Below, piece by piece: positions 1-5,429 of a DNA stretch of 5,429 nucleotides. Position numbers and translations under genes: made by a program. The DNA comes from Comamonadaceae bacterium UBA2237 (GTDB taxonomy: Bacteria; Pseudomonadota; Gammaproteobacteria; Burkholderiales; Burkholderiaceae_C): contig DDYJ01000076.1 in the NCBI GenBank assembly GCA_002347905.1, forward strand, positions 197 through 5,625, in the 5' to 3' direction. The number at the start of each line of letters is the position of its first letter. The stretch's first letter is position 1. The notes under the pieces are model-generated. The model was given only the letters and a program-made list of their open reading frames with translations, was not told the DNA's origin and did not search any database.

Positions 1-3000
1 CACCTTGCTCTTGCATGGTCACGCCAATCAATTGCTCGGCCATTTGCATAGTGATCTTGTTGTGCGAGATAAACAAGAACTGGGTTCCTTTGGACATGGT
101 CGCCACCAACTTCGCAAAGCGTTCGGTGTTTGAATCGTCCAAAGGCGCGTCTACCTCGTCGAGTAGACAGAAAGGCGCAGGATTGAGTTGGAAGATGGCG
201 AAAACCAAAGCAATCGCGGTAAGCGCTTTTTCGCCACCCGAAAGCAAGTTGATGCTCTGGTTTTTTTTGCCAGGAGGCTGGGCCATCACTTGCACACCCG
301 AATCCAAAATCTCTTCACCAGTCATCACCAAGCGGGCGTTTCCGCCGCCAAACAATTCAGGGAACATTTTTCCGAAATGCAAATTCACGCTGTTGAAGGT
401 TTCGTCCAATAACGCACGGGTTTCAGCGTCGATCTTACGAATGGCGTCTTCTAAGGTAGTCATCGCTTCGTTCAAGTCTGCGGACTGGGCGTCTAGGAAG
501 GTTTTGCGTTCTGTGGCAGCAGCGAGCTCATCGAGGGCGGCCATGTTCACGGGGCCTAAGGCATTGATTTCGCGTTGCAAACGGTCGATTTCAGACTGCA
601 AACCAGTCAATCGCACATTGTTTTCGGTCACAGACAGAGCGATGGCTTCTAGGTCAGCGGCGTTGTCTAGTAAAAGCTGGTTGTATTGTTCAAAACCTAA
701 TCTTGCGGCTTGTTCTTTCAGTTGCAAGTCGGTGATGCGTTGACGCATAGGATCAAGTTCGCGCTCCAAACGCAAGCGGTGTTCATCGCTAGCGCGTAAC
801 TTGGCCGTCAAATCGTCGTATTCGCTACGCTTGGCCGATAGGGTTGCTTCGCGTTCAAGTTTGACATTGAGCGCAACTTGTAAGCCAGATTGCGCTGTAG
901 CGTCGGACAAACGGGCAAGATCTTCTTGCACCAACAGCTCTTCTTGGGCGATCGAAGCAGACTGCTGCTTGGCTGTCTCGATGATGCGATGGAGTTCAGC
1001 TTCGCGTGTCGATAAGCTTCTTTTATCAAAATCAGCCTCCTGGGCTTGGCGTTCTAATTCGCGCTGACGCTCACGTGTAGCGTTAAAACTCTGCTGGGCT
1101 TGTATAACGGTTTCATCTAATTGGGCATGGCGCTCTTGCGAGTCTGCTAATTGCATGTCGAGCGCTTCAAAGTCTTCTTGGGCTTGGGTTCTGCGGTTAT
1201 TGAGTTCAACTAACTGCGCGTCGACCTCGCTTAAATCTTGTCCAATTTGGTCGACACGGGCACGCGTTTGCTCGGCAATTTGCGTCAAACGGAGTAATTC
1301 AACCTCTAATTCATGCACACGCGCTTGGGCCGCAGTAGATTCTGTCCGCACACTGACTAAACTTTGAGAGGCCTCGCGGTACGCATAGTCGCTACGCGAT
1401 AAGGTCTGACGTGCCTCTTCGCTGATGAGGGCTTGCGCTTTAAGACTCTTATCTAAATTTTCAATTTCTTGGGAACGGGCTAATAGGCCCGCTTGCTCGT
1501 TGTCTTGGGCATAAAAACTCACACTGTGGGCAGTAACGGCGTGGCCTTGGGGGACATAAATAGTTTGCCCAGGTTTTAGTTGTTGGCGCTTGGCCAAGGC
1601 TTGTGACAAATCGGGTGCAACAAAGCAACCTTGCAACCACTCACCCATGAGGGCTTTGTGGCCCGCGTCGTTCAAACGCAATAAATCTGAAAGACGCTGT
1701 AGATCGCCAACGTCGTTTTCGAGGGCGGCGTTTGCGGGAGCAAAAAAAGTGAGCTTGGTGGGTGGCGCATCTGCTGCAAAACCGCTCACCATCTCTAACT
1801 TGCTGATTTCAAAAGCAGAAAGTCTTTCGCGAAGCGCGGCTTCCAAAGCATTTTCCCAGCCTGGCTGAATATGAATACGCTGCCACAAAGCCTGAAGTCC
1901 GTCTAATCCATGGGAAGCCAACCAAGGCTTGAGCTTGTCGTTTGTTTGGACTTTGGCCTGAAGGGCTTGCAAGGCTTGCAAGCGGGCCGATAAATCGGCG
2001 TGCTTGGCTTGTTCGGCGTTGACGTTGTCTTGCGCTTGCTTGCGCGCCTCATCTAGCTCTGGGACTTGTGCCTGTAAGGCTTCAAGTTGCGCGGCCTTTT
2101 GCTCGGCTGTGGCTTGTGCATCATGGCGCTGTGCTTTGAGTTGCTCGATCTTTTGTGGGTCGGGCGCATTCAAAGATTGCTGGTCGCTGTTAAGACGCTC
2201 TTTGCGTGTCTCTAATTGTTTGCTTTGCTCTTCGATATTACGTTGGTCCGCCGCAAGCACTTGAATACGCTGCTGAACTTGCGACACCGCATTGCGCTGT
2301 TCGTTTGCGCGCATTTGCGCGGCTTCTAAGGCGGTTTCTTGGTCTGGAAGGCTAACCTGTAATTGTTCAATTTGCTCGGACAAGGCCGCAGCTTGAATTT
2401 CAGCCTCGCCGAGCTTGTCTGACAGTTGCGAGATTTCTAGCGCAGCCTGCTCGCTTTGTTGCGTCCATTGAAGTATTTGCTCTTTCATCTGCGCAAGCCG
2501 TGCTTGTGCGCGTTGGCGGCCTTCAACTACAAAGCGAATTTCTGCCTCGAGTCTGCCAACTTCAGCGCTGGCTTCGTATAAAGCGCCTTGGGACTGGTTG
2601 ACTTGATCGCCAGCCGCATAGTGGGCCTGCCGAATAGTCTCTAAATCCGCCTCAATATGACGCAGATCGGCAATACGTGACTCTAATTCGGTGACAGATT
2701 TGTCAACTTGGTTCTTGGTATTGGATTGATCAGCCTCTGCGTCAGCACGTTTCAAAAACCAGAGCTGTTGCTGTTTGCGCGTGACATCTGATTGCAAGTT
2801 ATTGAAACGCTGGGCAACTTCCGCCTGTTTTTCAAGTTTTTCAAGATTTGCGGTGAGTTCGCGCAGAATGTCTTCAACGCGCGTCAAGTTTTCGCGGGTA
2901 TCGCTCAGGCGGTTTTCTGTTTCGCGGCGACGCTCTTTGTATTTGGAAACGCCTGCAGCCTCTTCCAAAAATAAGCGAAGCTCTTCAGGTTTGGATTCGA

Positions 3001-3457
3001 TGATGCGGCTGATGGTGCCTTGTCCAATGATGGCGTAAGCTCTGGGACCCAAGCCCGTACCCAAAAACACGTCTTGCACATCGCGGCGACGAACGGGTTG
3101 GTTGTTGATGTAGTAGCTACTGGTTCCATCGCGGGTTAAAACACGTTTGACGGCAATTTCAGTGAATTGGCTCCATTGACCACCCGCACGGTAATCGGAA
3201 TTGTCGAAAACAAGCTCTACGCTAGAACGGCTGGCAGCTTTACGGCTGGTTGTGCCGTTGAAAATAACGTCTTGCATGGAGTCGCCACGCAACTCGCTGG
3301 CTCGGCTTTCACCCAAAACCCAACGCACTGCATCCATGATGTTTGACTTGCCACAGCCGTTGGGGCCCACCACGCCAACCAATTGGCCAGGCAAAAGAAA
3401 ATTTGTGGGTTCAGCAAATGACTTGAAACCCGACAATTTGATTGAATTCAGACGCAC
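1..3457 (-). CDS. smc: Chromosome segregation protein SMC (3' end cut by window edge)
   Basis: SMC is the ATP-driven, DNA-entrapping subunit of bacterial condensin; with ScpA and ScpB it compacts and segregates the chromosome. The protein starts VRLNSIKLSGFKSFAEP. An N-terminal head carries the Walker A loop GPNGCGKSN (residues 31-39) and Q-loop IIGQG (Q146). A long Gln/Ala-rich coiled coil runs from about residue 170 to 500, the hinge spans about 505-650 (WLASHGLDG to YVPQGHAV), and a returning coiled coil reaches about 960. The C-terminal head has LGPVNM, the signature LLSGGEK (S1073), Walker B CLLDE (1097-1101, catalytic E1101) and H-loop SHN (H1132). The window holds 1152 codons with no in-frame stop or frameshift; family length is about 1170, so only the tail is missing. 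The GTG start at 3457 is forced by an in-frame TAG directly before it and is preceded by an AAGAGG ribosome site. It lies 28 bp after the HPt-like gene, probably in one operon. In many Burkholderiales zipA and ligA follow smc; that would be off the left edge. Confidence 0.97.
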   Translation of the reverse strand, partial: MRLNSIKLSGFKSFAEPTNFLLPGQLVGVVGPNGCGKSNIMDAVRWVLGESRASELRGDSMQDVIFNGTTSRKAASRSSVELVFDNSDYRAGGQWSQFTEIAVKRVLTRDGTSSYYINNQPVRRRDVQDVFLGTGLGPRAYAIIGQGTISRIIESKPEELRLFLEEAAGVSKYKERRRETENRLSDTRENLTRVEDILRELTANLEKLEKQAEVAQRFNNLQSDVTRKQQQLWFLKRADAEADQSNTKNQVDKSVTELESRIADLRHIEADLETIRQAHYAAGDQVNQSQGALYEASAEVGRLEAEIRFVVEGRQRAQARLAQMKEQILQWTQQSEQAALEISQLSDKLGEAEIQAAALSEQIEQLQVSLPDQETALEAAQMRANEQRNAVSQVQQRIQVLAADQRNIEEQSKQLETRKERLNSDQQSLNAPDPQKIEQLKAQRHDAQATAEQKAAQLEALQAQVPELDEARKQAQDNVNAEQAKHADLSARLQALQALQAKVQTNDKLKPWLASHGLDGLQALWQRIHIQPGWENALEAALRERLSAFEISKLEMVSGFAADAPPTKLTFFAPANAALENDVGDLQRLSDLLRLNDAGHKALMGEWLQGCFVAPDLSQALAKRQQLKPGQTIYVPQGHAVTAHSVSFYAQDNEQAGLLARSQEIENLDKSLKAQALISEEARQTLSRSDYAYREASQSLVSVRTESTAAQARVHELEVELLRLTQIAEQTRARVDQIGQDLSEVDAQLVELNNRRTQAQEDFEALDMQLADSQERHAQLDETVIQAQQSFNATRERQRELERQAQEADFDKRSLSTREAELHRIIETAKQQSASIAQEELLVQEDLARLSDATAQSGLQVALNVKLEREATLSAKRSEYDDLTAKLRASDEHRLRLERELDPMRQRITDLQLKEQAARLGFEQYNQLLLDNAADLEAIALSVTENNVRLTGLQSEIDRLQREINALGPVNMAALDELAAATERKTFLDAQSADLNEAMTTLEDAIRKIDAETRALLDETFNSVNLHFGKMFPELFGGGNARLVMTGEEILDSGVQVMAQPPGKKNQSINLLSGGEKALTAIALVFAIFQLNPAPFCLLDEVDAPLDDSNTERFAKLVATMSKGTQFLFISHNKITMQMAEQLIGVTMQEQG
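1964..1981. repeat. Two exact tandem copies of a 9-bp unit inside smc
   Basis: GGCTTGCAA occurs twice in direct succession, and a degenerate third copy precedes it. On the coding strand it gives an Ala-Leu-Gln tripeptide repeat in the coiled coil just before the hinge (about residues 493-498). It is in frame and too short to be a mobile or structural element; replication slippage would keep the frame. Confidence 0.6.
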
Positions 3458-3464
3458 CTAGAAA

Positions 3465-3470
3465 CCTCTT
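3465..3470 (-). promoter_or_regulatory. Ribosome binding site of smc
   Basis: The minus strand reads AAGAGG followed by a 7-base spacer (TTTCTAG) and then the GTG start. This supports the GTG as the true start despite its being a minor start codon. The TAG directly before the GTG is in frame and excludes any longer product. The site lies in the short gap after the HPt-like gene, so smc has its own initiation signal rather than relying on stop-start overlap. Confidence 0.7.
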
Positions 3471-3485
3471 TGAACTGGGTATGCA

Positions 3486-3827
3486 TCATAAAGCGTTCAG
3501 ACGGGTACGAACCTGAGACAACAGTAGCTCTAAATTGGGCACCAAAGTACTAAATTGGGATTTTGTCAACTCGAAAGGCTGATTTCTAGATTTGGCATAT
3601 AAATCGATCACCGAAGCACTTAAGGAATCACCTGTAAACATCGGTACAAAGCCTTTGAGTGCATGAAGCGCATACTCTGCTTTTTGCGTATTTCCGTTAG
3701 AAAAAGCGGCATCCAATACCTTTAGTTCCTGAGCCAAACTTTGTTCAAAAGTGACCAGTAATTGTTGCAACTGCTCAGGCTCGTGGGCGAATTCTTTAGC
3801 GCGCGTCAAATCTAGCAATAAAGACAT
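3486..3827 (-). CDS. HPt-like (histidine phosphotransfer) domain protein, orphan
   Basis: This small, mostly helical protein (113 residues from ATG 3827) is probably an HPt protein, which relays a phosphoryl group between response-regulator receiver domains in multistep phosphorelays. The support is the segment AEYALHALKG, matching the HPt core pattern H-x-L-K-G with H55 as candidate phospho-acceptor and K58/G59 as the usual flanking residues. It sits in the middle of a helix-rich sequence of the right length for a single HPt domain. It is cytosolic, with no convincing signal or membrane segment. No kinase or receiver domain is encoded nearby, so its partner is unknown. The residues after the motif (FVPMF) are more hydrophobic than in classic HPt proteins, so it could be a degenerate or repurposed four-helix domain. 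The frame can also start at TTG 3860 (124 residues), which adds a hydrophobic stretch MGFISSIYLLP. I prefer the ATG because the TTG is only 14 bp from dapC and lies just inside the predicted transcript. Neither start has a clear Shine-Dalgarno site. It is followed 28 bp later by smc in the same direction. Confidence 0.72.
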   Translation of the reverse strand: MSLLLDLTRAKEFAHEPEQLQQLLVTFEQSLAQELKVLDAAFSNGNTQKAEYALHALKGFVPMFTGDSLSASVIDLYAKSRNQPFELTKSQFSTLVPNLELLLSQVRTRLNAL

Positions 3828-3858
3828 GGGCAAAAGGTAAATAGAGGAGATAAAGCCC

Positions 3859-3863
3859 AAGGA
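3859..3863 (+). promoter_or_regulatory. Possible ribosome binding site of dapC
   Basis: AAGGA lies 11 bases before the dapC ATG at 3875. The spacing is longer than the usual 5-9 bases, so initiation may be moderate. No better purine-rich site lies closer to the start. The same bases overlap the predicted -10 region of the opposite strand. Confidence 0.4.
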
Positions 3864-3892
3864 TAATAGCAGTCATGAACCCCTTACTACAA
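3863..3892 (-). promoter_or_regulatory. Candidate sigma-70 promoter for the HPt-like gene and smc
   Basis: Reading the minus strand, TTGTAG (3892-3887) is followed by an 18-base spacer and TATTAT (3868-3863). The -10 matches five of six consensus bases; the -35 matches only three (TTG). Transcription would begin near 3856, giving a leader of about 30 bases before ATG 3827, which favours that start over TTG 3860. The -35 element would lie inside the first codons of dapC. This is read by eye and unscored. Confidence 0.3.
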
Positions 3893-5065
3893 AGCCTTCA
3901 ACCTTATCCTTTTGAGCGTTTGAAGCAGCTTTTTTCCACTGTTACACCCTCGGAAAAATATGCCCCCATCAGTCTCGGCATTGGCGAGCCGCGACATGCG
4001 ACGCCCCAACTGGTTTTAGATGCGCTCGCTACCTCTACTGGTGCATTAAGTTCTTATCCTGCAACAGCAGGCCTGCCTGCCATGCGTCAATCCTGCGCCA
4101 ACTGGGTACAAAGACGTTACGGTTTGACGCTCAATCCAGATAACCAAATTCTGCCGATCAATGGCTCTCGTGAAGCCCTGTTTGCGTTCGCCCAAACCAT
4201 CGTCGACAGCACCAAAGCGGGGGCAACGGTCGTGTGCCCAAATCCTTTCTACCAAATTTACGAGGGTGCAGCCTTGCTTGCAGGCGCACAAGCTCATTAC
4301 GCTCCAAGTGACCCTGCTTTGAATTTCAATGTGGATTGGTCAAAAGTCCCCGAAAACGTTTGGAAAACCACCCAACTTCTCTTTGTGTGCTCACCTGGCA
4401 ACCCTACGGGTTCGGTGATGCCTTTGGAGGACTGGAAAAAGCTCTTTGAATTGTCTGATCGTTATGGTTTTGTCATCGCCAGCGACGAGTGCTACAGCGA
4501 GATTTATTTTCGGGAAGAGCCTCCCCTAGGTGGCTTAGAAGCCGCATTCAAACTAGGAAGGACCGATTACAAAAATTTAGTGGCATTCACCAGTCTTTCC
4601 AAACGCAGCAATGTGCCTGGCATGCGAAGCGGCTTTGTGGCTGGGGATACCAAGCTTCTTAAACAATTTTTGCTTTATCGCACTTACCACGGCAGTGCTA
4701 TGAGCGGCATGGTGCAGGCGGCCAGCATTGCGGCTTGGAATGACGAAGCCCATGTTGTCGCCAATCGCGATATGTACCGTCAAAAGTTTGCGGCGGTAAC
4801 ACCCCTGCTAGCGCAAGCGCTTGACGTTAAATTGCCCGATGCTGGTTTTTACCTCTGGGCGGCTGTGCCTGGAGGAGATGACCAAGCTTTCGCACGAGAT
4901 CTTCTAGCTCAATACAATGTAACGGTATTGCCAGGTAGCTTTTTAGCGCGCGAGTCTCAAGGCTTCAATCCTGGTGCGGGGCGTATTCGTATGGCTTTGG
5001 TTGCTGAAACCCAAGAGTGCATGCAAGCCGCACAACGCATCGTTGAATTTGTTCAACATCTCTAA
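3875..5065 (+). CDS. dapC: Succinyldiaminopimelate transaminase (DapC)
   Basis: This PLP-dependent fold type I (class I/II) aminotransferase, EC 2.6.1.17, interconverts N-succinyl-LL-diaminopimelate plus 2-oxoglutarate with N-succinyl-2-amino-6-oxopimelate plus glutamate. The step belongs to the cytosolic succinylase branch of lysine and meso-DAP synthesis. The 396-residue protein is full length. It begins MNPLLQSLQPYPFERLKQLF, an opening typical of proteobacterial DapC. Visible landmarks are GIGEPRHATP near residue 35, the N-P-T-G cofactor motif (N176), D204 in DECYSE that contacts the PLP ring nitrogen, the Schiff-base lysine K243 in SLSKRSNVPGMRSG, and R370 in GRIRMAL that binds the substrate carboxylate. 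Positions are counted from the DNA; roles come from family knowledge. Enterics often use ArgD for this step, whereas many beta- and gammaproteobacteria have this dedicated enzyme. dapD following 29 bp downstream confirms the pathway and separates it from other class I aminotransferases. It is divergent from the HPt-like gene. Confidence 0.93.
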   Translation: MNPLLQSLQPYPFERLKQLFSTVTPSEKYAPISLGIGEPRHATPQLVLDALATSTGALSSYPATAGLPAMRQSCANWVQRRYGLTLNPDNQILPINGSREALFAFAQTIVDSTKAGATVVCPNPFYQIYEGAALLAGAQAHYAPSDPALNFNVDWSKVPENVWKTTQLLFVCSPGNPTGSVMPLEDWKKLFELSDRYGFVIASDECYSEIYFREEPPLGGLEAAFKLGRTDYKNLVAFTSLSKRSNVPGMRSGFVAGDTKLLKQFLLYRTYHGSAMSGMVQAASIAAWNDEAHVVANRDMYRQKFAAVTPLLAQALDVKLPDAGFYLWAAVPGGDDQAFARDLLAQYNVTVLPGSFLARESQGFNPGAGRIRMALVAETQECMQAAQRIVEFVQHL

Positions 5066-5094
5066 TTTCTCTTCATTTTTCAAAAAGATCAACC

Positions 5095-5429
5095 ATGACT
5101 GCACAACTTCAATCCATCATTGACACCGCTTGGGACAACCGCGCATCCATCAACGCAACGAATGCTTCGCAAGAATTGCGCGATGCCGTCGAACACGTGA
5201 TTGCCGAAATGAATGCCGGCCGTATGCGTGTTGCTACCCGCCAAGCGGTTGGCCAATGGACTACACACCAGTGGATCAAGAAAGCAGTGTTGCTGTCTTT
5301 CCGATTGAAAGACAACGAAGTCATCAAAGCCGGTGATCTGGGCTTCTACGACAAAGTACCTACCAAGTTTGCGCATTTGAGCGAAGAAGAGATGAAAGCC
5401 AGCGGCGTTCGCGTGGTGCCACCTGCAGT
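5095..5429 (+). CDS. dapD: Tetrahydrodipicolinate N-succinyltransferase (DapD), N-terminal part
   Basis: DapD (EC 2.3.1.117) transfers succinyl from succinyl-CoA to 2,3,4,5-tetrahydrodipicolinate, making N-succinyl-2-amino-6-oxopimelate, the substrate that DapC then aminates. The 111 complete codons cover the N-terminal helical domain. They begin MTAQLQSIIDTAW and contain the strongly conserved QWTTHQWIKKAVLLSFRL (about residues 55-72), then FYDKVPTKFA and GVRVVPPA, which closely match my recollection of E. coli DapD. The left-handed beta-helix acyltransferase domain, with its hexapeptide repeats, lies beyond the right edge; the family is about 274 residues, so roughly 160 are missing. The ATG at 5095 has only a weak purine-rich stretch upstream (AAAAAGA). 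The 29 bp gap after dapC shows no hairpin terminator, so the two genes are likely cotranscribed, with dapC coming before dapD although DapD acts first. Confidence 0.95.
   Translation, partial: MTAQLQSIIDTAWDNRASINATNASQELRDAVEHVIAEMNAGRMRVATRQAVGQWTTHQWIKKAVLLSFRLKDNEVIKAGDLGFYDKVPTKFAHLSEEEMKASGVRVVPPA

Noticed and set aside
15..743. Long plus-strand open frame of 242 codons opposite the end of smc
   Set aside because: It lies wholly antisense to the SMC C-terminal head, whose signature, Walker B and H-loop motifs are intact. The translation is Ser/Ala-rich and low in meaning, as expected for a shadow frame.
2775..3461. Plus-strand open frames of about 86 codons opposite the SMC N-terminal head
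   Set aside because: Antisense shadows of a strongly conserved coding region; no ribosome site or recognisable protein.
3862..3867. GATAAT as a plus-strand -10 box for dapC
   Set aside because: Transcription would then start within a base or two of the ATG, giving a leaderless message, and no convincing -35 was seen at the right distance. The match is more simply explained as part of the opposite-strand TATTAT.
4046..4783. Minus-strand open frames inside dapC
   Set aside because: They overlap conserved catalytic segments of DapC (N-P-T-G, DECYSE, SLSKR) and resemble no known protein.
5066..5094. Possible terminator or attenuator between dapC and dapD
   Set aside because: The 29 bases are A/T-rich but show no inverted repeat able to form a stable hairpin.
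5089..5376. Open frames on both strands overlapping the start of dapD
   Set aside because: The DapD reading frame from 5095 matches the family throughout, so the other frames are shadows.

Overview
The window looks like ordinary chromosomal DNA of a betaproteobacterium. The best fit is Burkholderiales, probably Comamonadaceae or a relative of moderate G+C (roughly half by eye). The evidence is the wording of the SMC protein at both heads, a dedicated DapC-type aminotransferase next to dapD, and a canonical SMC where enterics use MukB. The genus cannot be fixed from this sequence alone.

Layout. Positions 1-3457 on the minus strand hold almost all of smc, the chromosome segregation/condensin ATPase. 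It starts at a GTG and runs off the left edge about 20 residues short of the usual end. I followed its frame through the window and found no stop or frameshift. Just upstream on the same strand, separated by 28 bp, is a small gene (3486-3827, possibly from 3860) for an orphan HPt-like phosphotransfer protein carrying an H-A-L-K-G motif. Divergent from it on the plus strand are dapC (3875-5065) and, 29 bp later, dapD (5095 to the right edge, partial).

Functionally there are two units facing away from each other. The minus-strand unit (hpt-like then smc) concerns chromosome organisation, plus a possible signalling protein of unknown partner. The plus-strand unit (dapC-dapD) encodes the two central steps of the succinylase branch of lysine and meso-diaminopimelate synthesis, which feeds peptidoglycan. 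The start codons of the two units are only 14-47 bp apart, so at least one promoter must overlap coding sequence. A plausible sigma-70-type promoter for the minus-strand unit lies at 3863-3892.

No RNA gene, mobile element, CRISPR array, riboswitch or terminator was seen, and no non-coding stretch exceeds about 50 bp. I found no clear new biological system. The most interesting items are the orphan HPt-like protein cotranscribed with smc, the tightly packed divergent start region, and an A8 tract with a dnaX-like slippery heptamer just before the SMC signature motif.
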